A stretch of 21,957 bases of DNA from contig JBEKNT010000099.1 in the NCBI GenBank assembly GCA_049522565.1, forward strand, positions 1 through 21,957, read 5' to 3'. How positions within the stretch are numbered: the stretch's first letter is position 1; every line of letters starts with the position of its first letter. This document shows, piece by piece, positions 1-6,637 of the stretch. This DNA is from JASHVB01 sp049522565 (lineage in GTDB: Bacteria; Pseudomonadota; Alphaproteobacteria; Acetobacterales; Acetobacteraceae). The position numbers and the translations under genes were made by a program. The notes under the pieces were generated by a model. The model had not been told where the DNA came from. It was given only the letters and a program-made list of their open reading frames with translations, and made no database searches.

Positions 1-297
1 GACAGCGCGGCGCACCGCGTCGGCCGCCATGCGCTGGCCGTAGCCGCGGCGCGCGTCGATCACCAGTAGCGCGCCGGCGTCCAGCACGGTCGCGGCGGTC
101 TGGTTCGGCACCAGCAGGCCGGCGTGCAGCAGGCGCACATAGGCGGGCAGCATGCCCACGCCGTGGCTGTCATGCCCGGCGAGGTTGGCGCGCACCAGGT
201 GATCGGCGACCTCGGCGGCTTCCGCCTCGGCACTGCCCATGCGGGTCGCAACCAGGTGGGATACGGCGTAGAGCGCTTGCGGCGTGAATGTCGGCAT
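1..297 (-). CDS. Ldh/Mdh-family NAD(P)-dependent dehydrogenase, N-terminal part (cut by window edge)
   Basis: Only the first 99 residues are present; the gene runs off the left edge of the window. The protein belongs to the malate/L-lactate/ureidoglycolate dehydrogenase family (Ldh_2 fold, not the classical Rossmann LDH), which reduces 2-oxo acids or oxidises 2-hydroxy acids with NAD(P). The diagnostic segment is GHDSHGVGMLPAYVRLLHAG at residues 41-60, matching the family's conserved DSHG helix that carries active-site residues. A further match is the GYGQRMAADAV region near residues 86-95. The start is the ATG complementary to 295-297; an AGGA lies about 12 bases upstream, so the ribosome site is weak. 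It follows the RidA-like gene on the same strand, but a palindromic repeat sits in the gap. The exact substrate cannot be told from this fragment. Confidence 0.85.
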   Translation of the reverse strand, partial: MPTFTPQALYAVSHLVATRMGSAEAEAAEVADHLVRANLAGHDSHGVGMLPAYVRLLHAGLLVPNQTAATVLDAGALLVIDARRGYGQRMAADAVRRAV

Positions 298-344
298 ATC
301 GGGGCTGGGGTCCTGTTTGCAGAAGGAGTGGCTGTCGCCTCGCC

Positions 345-450
345 TCGTCATGGCGAGACGCGTCGGGGCAAAGCAATCTCCTGCCTGATGAGCAGCCGGC
401 CGCTCACCGGGCCGGGGATTGCTTCGCCACTACGCTCCTTGCGATGACGA
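345..450. repeat. Palindromic intergenic repeat, copy 1 (degenerate)
   Basis: A roughly 106-base element with imperfect inverted ends: TCGTCATGGCGAG on the left against a right end reading TTGCGATGACGA. Internal arms are AAGCAATCTCC and GGGGATTGCTTCG. It is the most diverged of three copies of one family in the window (others at 15200-15299 and 18433-18549). All share the CATTGCGAGGAGCGAAGCGACG / GGATTGCTTCG plan. It fills most of the 200-base gap between the RidA-like gene and the dehydrogenase, and would fold into a long hairpin if transcribed. Confidence 0.75.
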
Positions 451-497
451 ACGCGCGGCGATTAAGCACGTGGCGACGAAAGCTGGAACAGCGTGCG

Positions 498-884
498 TCA
501 GCCCAGCACCGCCGTGAAGGCGCACTGCACCATCGCGCGGCTGTCGGCGGGCAGCGCCTGCGTGTGACGCGCCGGACGCGCATCGGGATCGGGGAACATC
601 TTCACCCACTCGCCGTTCAGCGCCTCGCGTCCCGCCGCCTGGTCCTTCGCCCAGAAGTCCACCTTGATGATGTCGTCCGGCGTGCCCCCCGCGGCGGCGA
701 TCGCGGCGCGCAGGTGGATGAACAGGTTCGTCACCTGCGCCTCCAGCGTCGGCGGCACGTCGCGCGTGCCGGGGTTCGACGGGCCGATCACACTCGACAT
801 GACGATGTTGCCGATGCGGCTGGCATTGGGAATCGGGTTCTGGTGGCTGAACCCGGGGAACATGATGCTTTGACGCTTTGCCAT
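498..884 (-). CDS. RidA (YjgF/YER057c/UK114) family protein
   Basis: A 128-residue protein of the RidA superfamily. Members deaminate reactive enamine/imine intermediates; many accessory members sit in catabolic operons and act on pathway imines or 2-oxo-acid derivatives. Visible family features are the GNIVMSSVIGP strand near residues 25-35, the helix with NLFIHLRAAIAAAGGTPDDI at about 53-72, the KVDFWAKD strand at 74-81, and a PAR motif at 104-106 whose Arg106 corresponds to the substrate carboxylate-binding arginine. The reading frame is open further upstream, but the ATG at 882-884 is chosen because it starts at the usual RidA N-terminus and lies just 11 bases after the stop of the VOC gene. 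The two are almost certainly co-transcribed. Residues around the arginine differ from housekeeping RidA, so a specialised role is likely. Confidence 0.85.
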   Translation of the reverse strand: MAKRQSIMFPGFSHQNPIPNASRIGNIVMSSVIGPSNPGTRDVPPTLEAQVTNLFIHLRAAIAAAGGTPDDIIKVDFWAKDQAAGREALNGEWVKMFPDPDARPARHTQALPADSRAMVQCAFTAVLG

Positions 885-895
885 CTGGTTTGCCC

Positions 896-1492
896 TCAGG
901 CCGGTTCGTGTTGCTTGGGTTGGAACACCGGCACGCCTTCGGCCTGGTCCTCGAGTGCGGCGGGGCCCTCGGTCGGCAGCGCCTTCGAATAGTTCAGCGC
1001 GCCGTCGATATCGCCTTCCCACACCTCACGCGGCAGTTCGTACAACAGCTCGACGCCATAGCCGTTCGGGTCGTGGATGTACAGGCTGTGCGTCATGCCA
1101 TGCTCGGTGCGGCGGTCGAACTTGACGCCTTTGCGCTGCAGGTAGTCGAGTTGGCGCAGCCATGCCTCGCGATCCGGCAGGGCGATCGCGATGTGGTTCA
1201 CCGCGCAGAGCGCACCACCGTACATGCTCCAGTCCTTGGGCGGCTCCGGCAGGGCGGTGTTCTCCACCAGGGCGATGTCGTGGTGGTTCATGCGGCCGCC
1301 GCCATGGTCGCCGCTGTAGAAGCGCATCTTCGGCGTGACGGGCCGGTCGGGACGCGGCCGCACTTCGCCGACCTGCTTGAAGCCGAGCATCTCGGTCCAG
1401 AAGCGATGCGATTCTTCCAGGTTGCGGACGTTGATCACCAGGTGGTTCAGCCCGACCGGCGTCACCGGCCCGGATGTGTCATCGGCAGACAT
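896..1492 (-). CDS. VOC-fold metalloenzyme (glyoxalase / extradiol dioxygenase superfamily)
   Basis: A 198-residue single VOC module with paired beta-alpha-beta-beta-beta units. Candidate metal ligands are in the expected places: His17 (GLNHLVI), His100 (AVNHIAIAL) and Glu148 (GYGVELLYE). An extra His pair at 70-71 (NHHDIAL) resembles single-domain catechol-type dioxygenases more than glyoxalase I. The plausible reaction is metal-dependent ring cleavage or isomerisation of a small organic substrate; this is inference. A TTG four codons upstream is also in frame, but the ATG at 1490-1492 has a well-placed GGAGGA six bases before it, so that start is preferred. It is the first gene of a two-gene unit with the RidA-like protein. 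The C-terminal tail after residue about 155 is longer than the minimal fold. Confidence 0.8.
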   Translation of the reverse strand: MSADDTSGPVTPVGLNHLVINVRNLEESHRFWTEMLGFKQVGEVRPRPDRPVTPKMRFYSGDHGGGRMNHHDIALVENTALPEPPKDWSMYGGALCAVNHIAIALPDREAWLRQLDYLQRKGVKFDRRTEHGMTHSLYIHDPNGYGVELLYELPREVWEGDIDGALNYSKALPTEGPAALEDQAEGVPVFQPKQHEPA

Positions 1493-1564
1493 TGGTTCCT
1501 CCAATCGCAGTCATCGGTTTCGTCAGGTCCGTAGCTACGCCGGGACCCAATGGTTTCGCCACGC

Positions 1565-1756
1565 TCAATTGGCCTGCGCCGCGGCGAGCACGCGCTCCGG
1601 CTGGCGTGCCTCGGCGGCGAGCAATTGCCGCACGGTGCCGCGGAACAGGTTCGGCCCGGCGTCGAACGCCATCGACAACATCGGCCGGTCCGGGTCAAGG
1701 GCGCCGACCTTTCGCCGCAGGGTGATCCCATTGGGCGGTCTGGCGGCCCGGCGCAA
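1565..1756 (-). pseudogene. Possible remnant: C-terminal fragment of an unrecognised gene
   Basis: The 324-base gap between the VOC gene and the lipoprotein gene holds no full gene. One minus-strand frame, closing with a stop at 1565, has strongly GC-rich third positions over its last 45 or so codons. It reads like real protein (MAFDAGPNLFRGTVRQLLAA, then a charged helix and AAAQAN). The frame opens only at a TTG at 1756 with no ribosome site and is preceded by a stop, so it looks like the tail of a gene that lost its front. I do not recognise the family. It lies on the same strand as its neighbours, 72 bases upstream of the VOC gene. It could also be a chance open frame. Confidence 0.3.
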
Positions 1757-1816
1757 GCCGGCTGTCGTCTCTCACCAGGGAGATTGCAGCAAAGCAAGCC
1801 AGAAGGAGCCACCTTC

Positions 1817-2374
1817 CTAACGACGCAGGTAAGTGTCTATCGTCGGGTCTTCCAGTAACTTCTTTACGGCATCGGTCGCGGTACCGTTGATCGAACTCAG
1901 CGGCGCGAGGGAATAAGAGGATCCCTCAAAATCAGCGGTCAAGCCATCTGCCGTGGTCGCGGTGAGGATGATGGTGCTTGTGGCGCCGCCAACAATGGGT
2001 ATGCCGTGTATTTCCGCTTTCGTTATGCGAAGCGACAGGGATTTAGGTGCCGCGGCAACAATGGTAGCGCCTCGCTGGGACAGTTGGACTTTCACGGCAC
2101 TCACCATGGCCGCAGTCCATTGCTGCAGGTTTCCGACCACCTTCCCCACGCCAACGGCGCCGATCTCGATCTCACCCGCGTCAGGCTGCCCATTTTTGAT
2201 GTCGAGCGGCTGGCTCCCGTGCAGGTCGGGAATCTTGTTCGATGAGATCGGACCCACTTCGGGGACATGATGGACTGCGACGACTCCGCAACCCACCAGA
2301 GCCGTTGCTACCAACAAAAGCAGAAATAGTGGTGCGGCACGATGATTCTGCCAACTCTTGAATCTTTTGTGCAT
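1817..2374 (-). CDS. Putative lipoprotein of unknown function
   Basis: A 185-residue protein with a clear lipoprotein signal: a basic N-terminus, a hydrophobic run at residues 15-27 and the lipobox LVGC ending at Cys29. The residue after the Cys is Gly, so sorting to the outer membrane is plausible. The mature part contains a stretch (about 90-125) of alternating beta strands with SLSLRITKAEIHG, loosely reminiscent of YajG-like or other small envelope lipoproteins; this similarity is weak and no function is assigned. The ATG at 2372-2374 has AAGGGAG about ten bases upstream. Base composition and codon use are visibly less GC-rich than in the flanking catabolic genes (codons such as AAA, ATT, TCA and ACA are frequent). 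This may mean a different history. It is not obviously linked to its neighbours. Confidence 0.75.
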   Translation of the reverse strand: MHKRFKSWQNHRAAPLFLLLLVATALVGCGVVAVHHVPEVGPISSNKIPDLHGSQPLDIKNGQPDAGEIEIGAVGVGKVVGNLQQWTAAMVSAVKVQLSQRGATIVAAAPKSLSLRITKAEIHGIPIVGGATSTIILTATTADGLTADFEGSSYSLAPLSSINGTATDAVKKLLEDPTIDTYLRR

Positions 2375-2523
2375 GAAACCTGTCTCCCTTCGTACCCACT
2401 ATTATCGGCGCGCGGGTCCGCGGGCAACCGGTCCCGAATGTCAACCGGCAACCCAGCAAAACATCCCTCCTCTGCAGACGGTGGAGGCATCGGCAGCGCA
2501 GCGCGCCGCCGCGAAGATGCACG

Positions 2524-3564
2524 CTACTCCGCGGCCAGCGCCGGGGCGTCGTCGGCCAGCATCCGCTCCATGGTGCGGCGCATGTGCAGGCGCGCGGCAT
2601 CGGCCGCGATATCGACCAGCGTGTCCTCGCCCAGTTCGCTCAGCCGCGCCTGCTGGCCTTCGACCACGATCAGGTCCTCCCGGATCGCCGTGCCGATCTC
2701 GTGGAACAATTGCTCCGTCGCCGCCGGGTCGTTCGGCCGAAAGCCGTTGGCGGTGGACCAGAAATAGAAACACGTCGTGTCGGTCTCCGGCGTCAGTCCG
2801 TGGAACAGGCGGAACTGCAGCCTGCTGTCGGTCACGTCGCCGTCCTGAAAGGAGCCGGCCTCATCCGCCGCGCTGAGCTGCACGATCGAGCCGGGGGCGA
2901 TGAATTCGAACATCTGCGCCCGGTCGATGCGGCCCTGGAAGCCCACGGCATGGACATAGGTGGGCGGCGGCATCGAGTTCAGCATCCAGCGGGTGAATTT
3001 CAGGCCGCGCGGCGTGCGCACCGTCTCCATCTTCGCCTCGACGTGGATGGCCGGGTTGCCGCCGATGCTGGACGCGTGGACGTAGCCGAGATGCGTCAGG
3101 TCCATCAGGTTGTCGACCATCAGCATGGCGGCGGCCTTGACGTGGTAGGTGGTGTGCTTGTGCGGCCAGTTCTGTGTGTCGTTGTGCCAGGGGTAGCTGA
3201 TGATCTGCGTCTCGTCGGCCTTCGCCGGATCGCCCATCCAGATCCACAGGAACGCGTCGCGCTCGACGACGGGGTAGCTGGGCACAAACGCCCGCTCCGG
3301 GATGCGCTGCTGACCCGGAATACGCACGCAGCGGCCGCTGCGGTCGAAAGTCACGCCGTGATAGCCGCACTCCAGCCCCTGTTCGACGACTTTCCCGGTA
3401 TGCAGGGGTGCGCCGCGATGGCAGCACATGTCCTGCAACGCGGCGGGCCGGCCCTCGCTGTCGCGAAACAGCACCAGAGGCTGGTTGCAGATGCGGCGGG
3501 CGAGTGGGGTGTGGCCGATCTCATCGGCCCAGGCAGCGACGTACCAGGCGTTGCGGATCAACAT
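2524..3564 (-). CDS. Rieske non-heme iron oxygenase, VanA / phthalate-oxygenase type
   Basis: A 346-residue oxygenase component. The Rieske [2Fe-2S] motif is Cys47-X-His49 (CCHRGAPLH) paired with Cys66-X2-His69 (CGYHG). The mononuclear iron site follows the family pattern NLMDLTHLGYVH at 152-163, giving His158 and His163 with Asp155 as the bridging acid. Length and the N-terminal RNAWYVAAW match vanillate O-demethylase-type oxygenases (VanA, DdmC, phthalate oxygenase group), which demethylate or hydroxylate aromatic acids. Substrate is not predictable. The ATG at 3562-3564 has AGGGAA upstream. No VanB-type reductase is adjacent, which is unusual because such oxygenases are normally paired with one. 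Ferredoxin genes at 5642 and 6259 lie on the other side of the regulator and might serve, but that is speculation. Confidence 0.9.
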   Translation of the reverse strand: MLIRNAWYVAAWADEIGHTPLARRICNQPLVLFRDSEGRPAALQDMCCHRGAPLHTGKVVEQGLECGYHGVTFDRSGRCVRIPGQQRIPERAFVPSYPVVERDAFLWIWMGDPAKADETQIISYPWHNDTQNWPHKHTTYHVKAAAMLMVDNLMDLTHLGYVHASSIGGNPAIHVEAKMETVRTPRGLKFTRWMLNSMPPPTYVHAVGFQGRIDRAQMFEFIAPGSIVQLSAADEAGSFQDGDVTDSRLQFRLFHGLTPETDTTCFYFWSTANGFRPNDPAATEQLFHEIGTAIREDLIVVEGQQARLSELGEDTLVDIAADAARLHMRRTMERMLADDAPALAAE

Positions 3565-4050
3565 GGGCGTTCCCTGCTGTATTTGTGTCGTTCGGCGTGT
3601 GACCGGGACAGCCAGCGTAGCAGAGGCAACGCCCGCCTGGGGAGAGGGCGGTTCACGGCAGGTGCTTGAACCGGCCGCCAGCTATCCATGCGAACCGCAC
3701 GACAGACACGCGTGCATGAACGAGCAGGACGTTCTTGACACGGAGGCAGGGCGAGAGGCACGGCGCAACCGGGTTCTTCGTTACGCCCCCGGGCGGCCTG
3801 GATGGATGGCCGGCATGGGTCGGGGACGCCTCGGCGCGGATTGTTCTGCGCGGATTGTTCGCGCGGCGCGTTCAGGCTGTTGTATACGAACAGAGCCGTC
3901 TGCCGACCTTTTTCTGCCGGCGGCCTTGCATTTGCCGCATGGAATGGTCACAAACCGGCGGAAGAACCAGCTTTCGGCGGCATAACGGCGAGGCTTGTAT
4001 CCAGAATCCGCCGCGCCATCTTGCTGCATGATCGATCGGAGGTCGTCGCC
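3565..4050. other. Divergent intergenic region between Rieske oxygenase and GntR gene
   Basis: This 486-base gap separates two divergent genes, so it should hold both promoters. I find no convincing gene in it. The frame of the regulator is open back to 3802, but that extension has no ribosome site and no homology-like content. It contains one strong operator-like palindrome (3877-3893) and a weaker look-alike at 3995-4004 (TTGTATCCAG, 8 of 10 positions like TTGTATACAA), 46 bases before the regulator's start. No clean -35/-10 pair could be identified. Confidence 0.5.
3877..3893. promoter_or_regulatory. Operator-like palindrome upstream of the GntR gene
   Basis: The sequence CTGTTGTATACGAACAG centres on GTATAC. 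Its reverse complement, CTGTTCGTATACAACAG, matches the site at 4832-4848 at 15 of 17 positions. AT-rich palindromes with a TTGTATACAA-like core are typical targets of FCD-domain GntR regulators. Its position about 160 bases before the regulator's start fits autoregulation, or control of the divergent Rieske gene. Binding by this regulator is inferred, not shown. Confidence 0.7.
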
Positions 4051-4758
4051 GTGCCTGCCCCCGCGCAACCCCTGACTGCGCCGAGCGCCGAACGCCGCCT
4101 GGGGCTGCTCCATTCGCCGTTGCGCGACAAGGTCGCCGAGGAGATCCGCGCCGCCATCCTGTCCGGCCATTTCAAGCCGGGAGACCGGCTGATCGAGGAC
4201 CGGCTGGCCGAGGCGTTCGGCGTGTCACGCAACCCGATCCGCGAGGCGATCCGTACCCTCGCCTCGGAAGGCCTGATCGAGGTGGCGGCGCGGCGCGGTG
4301 CCGTCGTCGCCTCGCTCGCGCCGCAAGAGGTGGAGGAGTTGCTGGAGGTCCGCGCCACGCTGGAAGGGGCCAACGCAAGGCTGGCGGCACGGCGGCGCGA
4401 CCCTGCCGTGCTGGCGCAGCTCGAGGCGATCCTGGCCCGCGGCACCGAGGCGATCGCGGCGGGGCGGGTGGCGGACCTTCCCGGGCTCAACGACGCGTTT
4501 CACGCCGGCCTCGCACAGGCCAGCCACAACCGGGTGCTCGCCGACCTGATGCGTACCCTGCGCGACCGCAGCGCGCCGCTGTTTCGCGGCTTCGGGCTCG
4601 AATTCGCCCACGCCACCTGGGCCGAGCATGCCAGCATCCTGCGGGCCGTGATCGCGGGAGATGCCGAGCTGGCGTCGCTGCTGGCGTATCGGCATGTCAT
4701 CAACGCCGCTTCATTGCACGCCCAAACCGACGGCAGGACCGCCGCGGTCGCGCAGTGA
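4051..4758 (+). CDS. GntR-family transcriptional regulator, FCD (FadR/VanR-like) subfamily
   Basis: A 235-residue regulator. The N-terminal winged helix-turn-helix (about residues 20-85) has the GntR signature: LRDKVAEEIRAAILSGHFKP, then DRLAEAFGVSRNPIREAIRT, where the recognition helix lies, and a wing with RRGAVVASLAP. The C-terminal all-helical FCD domain (about 95-220) carries likely metal/ligand histidines in DAFHAGLAQASHN, HASIL and YRHVINA. This subfamily usually represses catabolic genes and is released by an organic acid. The start chosen is GTG 4051 because GGAGG lies eight bases before it; the longer open frame has no such signal. It is followed after 130 bases by the oxidase operon. 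The matching palindromes upstream of both units make it their likely local regulator. Confidence 0.9.
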   Translation: MPAPAQPLTAPSAERRLGLLHSPLRDKVAEEIRAAILSGHFKPGDRLIEDRLAEAFGVSRNPIREAIRTLASEGLIEVAARRGAVVASLAPQEVEELLEVRATLEGANARLAARRRDPAVLAQLEAILARGTEAIAAGRVADLPGLNDAFHAGLAQASHNRVLADLMRTLRDRSAPLFRGFGLEFAHATWAEHASILRAVIAGDAELASLLAYRHVINAASLHAQTDGRTAAVAQ

Positions 4759-4785
4759 CCGTGCAGCAACCACCACCCCGCGCTG

Positions 4786-4806
4786 CCGGGCGGCGCGGAC
4801 GCCCGG
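4786..4806 (+). terminator. GC-rich hairpin after the GntR gene
   Basis: A perfect 7-bp stem, CCGGGCG with CGCCCGG, encloses a 7-base loop 28 bases after the regulator's stop. No T-run follows, so it is not a standard intrinsic terminator. It could slow or attenuate readthrough into the oxidase operon, or be incidental in such GC-rich DNA. Confidence 0.3.
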
Positions 4807-4831
4807 GCCGCGGCCACGCTTGACGGCCCGA

Positions 4832-4848
4832 CTGTTTGTATACAACAT
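4832..4848. promoter_or_regulatory. Operator-like palindrome in the promoter of the oxidase operon
   Basis: CTGTTTGTATACAACAT contains the perfect 10-bp palindrome TTGTATACAA (4836-4845). It lies 40 bases before the first codon of the oxidase gene and matches the reverse complement of the site at 3877-3893 at 15 of 17 positions. A TTGACG (4820-4825) sits just upstream and could be a -35 element, but no good -10 at standard spacing is visible. The site would overlap the core promoter, which fits repression by the GntR protein. Confidence 0.75.
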
Positions 4849-4888
4849 CCGGGCCTGATCCCAACCCCCGTCGAAAAAGGAGGCTTGC

Positions 4889-5620
4889 GTGCCCGACATG
4901 ATGGACCAGGCGACCTTCCGCAGCGCCCTCGAAATCGCGATCAAGGGCAACAGCGCCAACAAATCGCCGTTCAGCATCGCCTGGGCGGAGGGCAAGCTGA
5001 GCCGCACGCACCTCGCGCGGTGGGCGGAGAATCATTACCACTATGTCGGTCCGTTCGCCGAATACCTGGCCTACGTGTACGCGCGGCTGCCCGCGCACTT
5101 CACCGAGGCCAAGGACTTCATGCTCAGCAACATGTATGAAGAAGAAATCGGCGGCGATCGCCACACGGATTTGCTGATACGTTTCGCCGAGGCGTGCGGC
5201 ACGACCGGTGCGCGCGTGAAGGACCCCGACAACATGTCGCCGACGACGCGCGGCCTGCAAAGCTGGTGCTACGCCGTCGCCATGCGGGAAGATCCGATCG
5301 TCGCCATTGCCGGCCTGGTGGTCGGTCTGGAATCGCAGGTGCCGTCGATCTATCGCCGTCAGACCCCGACGCTGCGCGAGAAATACAAGTTCACCGACGA
5401 GGAGGTCGAATTCTTCGACCTGCACATCGTCTCCGACGAGATCCATGGCGAGCGCGGCTACCAGATCGTACTGGCGCACGCGGACACGCCCGCGCTGCAG
5501 CAGCGCTGCCTGAAGATCTGTGAAATCGGCGCGCAGATGCGATTGCTCTACACCACCGCGCTATATCACGATTACGTCGAGAACGACCTGCCGCTGCGGG
5601 ACCTCGATCTCGCCGCCTGA
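4889..5620 (+). CDS. Heme-oxygenase-like diiron oxidase (HDO; TenA/PqqC fold)
   Basis: A 243-residue all-helical protein of the TenA/PqqC/heme-oxygenase-like fold. It shows a full set of candidate diiron ligands in the spacing known for this superfamily's oxidases (CADD, UndA and relatives): Glu85 and His92 (EEEIGGDRH), Glu148 (GLESQVPS), and His179, Asp183 and His186 (HIVSDEIH). TenA and PqqC lack this metal set, so oxidase chemistry (O2-dependent C-C cleavage, N-oxygenation, decarboxylation or self-sacrificial chemistry) is more likely than thiaminase or PQQ synthase. No other PQQ gene is present. The GTG start at 4889 is set by AAAGGAGG ending five bases before it. It leads a tight five-gene unit with two ferredoxins, which could deliver the electrons such enzymes need. 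Substrate unknown. Confidence 0.85.
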   Translation: MPDMMDQATFRSALEIAIKGNSANKSPFSIAWAEGKLSRTHLARWAENHYHYVGPFAEYLAYVYARLPAHFTEAKDFMLSNMYEEEIGGDRHTDLLIRFAEACGTTGARVKDPDNMSPTTRGLQSWCYAVAMREDPIVAIAGLVVGLESQVPSIYRRQTPTLREKYKFTDEEVEFFDLHIVSDEIHGERGYQIVLAHADTPALQQRCLKICEIGAQMRLLYTTALYHDYVENDLPLRDLDLAA

Positions 5621-5641
5621 GGCGCGGCAGGCGCACGGATC

Positions 5642-5965
5642 ATGCCCAAGGTAACGTTGCACAAGCGGGGGGAAATCGTCAGCGACGAGGTTGCCGAGGA
5701 CAGCAACCTCGTCGTCCGCGCCGGCATAAGGCGGTTTCCCTACCCGCACCTCACCTATGGGTGCGGCATGGGGAAATGCGGCAAATGCGCCTGCCGTGTC
5801 ATCCGGGGCGCGGACCAGCTTCCAGCGCCCAACTGGAAAGAAACGAAGCGGCTGGGCGACAGGATCGACGCGGGCTTCCGGCTGGTCTGCCAACTCTGGA
5901 TCACGCACGATATCGAGCTGCTGCAGGACGATGCGCTCAACGCCGCCGCGTCCCGGGAGAGCTAG
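5642..5965 (+). CDS. [2Fe-2S] ferredoxin-like protein 1
   Basis: A 107-residue plant-type (beta-grasp) ferredoxin domain. The cluster ligands are Cys41, Cys46 and Cys49 (CGMGKCGKC) and Cys83 (RLVCQLW), i.e. C-X4-C-X2-C-Xn-C. An additional cysteine, Cys51, sits next to the motif. It lacks the reductase domains seen in monooxygenase reductases, so it is a stand-alone electron carrier. The gene begins 21 bases after the oxidase stop, and its stop codon is immediately followed by the ATG of the next gene. That supports translational coupling. The likely partner is the diiron oxidase; the NAD(P)H-dependent reductase feeding it is not in this window. Confidence 0.9.
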   Translation: MPKVTLHKRGEIVSDEVAEDSNLVVRAGIRRFPYPHLTYGCGMGKCGKCACRVIRGADQLPAPNWKETKRLGDRIDAGFRLVCQLWITHDIELLQDDALNAAASRES

Positions 5966-6262
5966 ATGTTCGTGATACTCACCAGCCGCCCCGGGCAATA
6001 CCGCACCGAACTCGGCGACGGGCTACAGGCGTGCGAGTCCTACGATTACCTGTTTTGCGGTCAGCGGAAGGCGCGGTTCGTCATTGCGAGCTTGCTGCGC
6101 GACGTGAAGATACGCGTGATCGACGAGGCACCGCCGGAGCAGATCAACGACATCCCGTGCAAATTCCTCCAGAAGTTCGCGACGATCGAGGACGCCCGCG
6201 GCCAACTGGAGTGTCTGACCAGCTTCGGCGGGATGGACACCGCGCTGCGCAAGCTGCCATGA
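5966..6262 (+). CDS. Unrecognised 98-residue protein between two ferredoxin genes
   Basis: A small soluble protein that I do not recognise. It starts at the base after the preceding stop, and its own stop overlaps the next ATG (ATGA at 6259-6262), so it is firmly part of the operon. It has four cysteines (23, 31, 65, 82) in no known cluster spacing, an N-terminal strand MFVILTSRPGQYRTE, a segment YDYLFCGQRKARFVIASLL near 26-44, and no signal peptide or membrane helix. The third-position GC and reading-frame integrity support a real gene. Its fixed place between two electron carriers suggests an accessory or small subunit of the oxidase system, but there is no direct evidence. Confidence 0.8.
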   Translation: MFVILTSRPGQYRTELGDGLQACESYDYLFCGQRKARFVIASLLRDVKIRVIDEAPPEQINDIPCKFLQKFATIEDARGQLECLTSFGGMDTALRKLP

Positions 6263-6633
6263 GCGACACGAGCCGATCCGACGCCGGTCAACCCGATGCG
6301 GCCGAGCCGCGGACCACGGTCACGGTCACCTTCATCACCAACAACCTGAAGACGGTCACCGCGCCGGAGCACAGCAACCTGCTGCGGATTTCGTTGCGGG
6401 AACACGGCGGGATTCCGTTCAAATGCGGCGGTGGGCTGTGCGGGACTTGCCGGTGCCGCATTGAAAGCGGGATCGAGCACACCGACGCGGTGAAGCCGAA
6501 AGAGCGCCGGCACTTGACCGAGGTCGATCTCGCGAACGGCTTTCGCATGGCCTGCCAGACCTTCATCACCGGCGACATCAGCGTTTCGTGGGTGCCGCGC
6601 GACACCGCGGCCCAAGGCACAACCAGGACATGA
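6259..6633 (+). CDS. [2Fe-2S] ferredoxin-like protein 2
   Basis: A 124-residue second plant-type ferredoxin. Ligands are Cys56, Cys61 and Cys64 (CGGGLCGTC) and Cys99 (MACQTF), with an extra Cys66. A roughly 20-residue polar N-terminal extension precedes the domain. The ATG overlaps the stop of the upstream gene by four bases. Compared with ferredoxin 1 it has the more usual GGxCGTC loop; the two sequences are clearly different, so this is not a recent duplication. Two distinct carriers in one operon could serve successive electron steps or two oxygenases. The Rieske oxygenase at 2524-3564 would be one candidate client. Confidence 0.9.
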   Translation: MSDTSRSDAGQPDAAEPRTTVTVTFITNNLKTVTAPEHSNLLRISLREHGGIPFKCGGGLCGTCRCRIESGIEHTDAVKPKERRHLTEVDLANGFRMACQTFITGDISVSWVPRDTAAQGTTRT

Positions 6634-6637
6634 CGGC

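Noticed and set aside
3802..4050. N-terminal extension of the GntR protein to 3802
   Set aside because: It has no ribosome site, covers the operator-like palindrome and adds about 80 residues absent from this family.
4700..5479. Minus-strand frame opposite the end of the regulator and the HDO gene
   Set aside because: No recognisable motifs and it crosses two well-supported plus-strand genes; typical antisense openness in high-GC DNA.
4889..5620. Assignment as PqqC or TenA
   Set aside because: No pqqA, pqqB, pqqD, pqqE or thiamine genes nearby, and the complete diiron ligand set is foreign to both enzymes.
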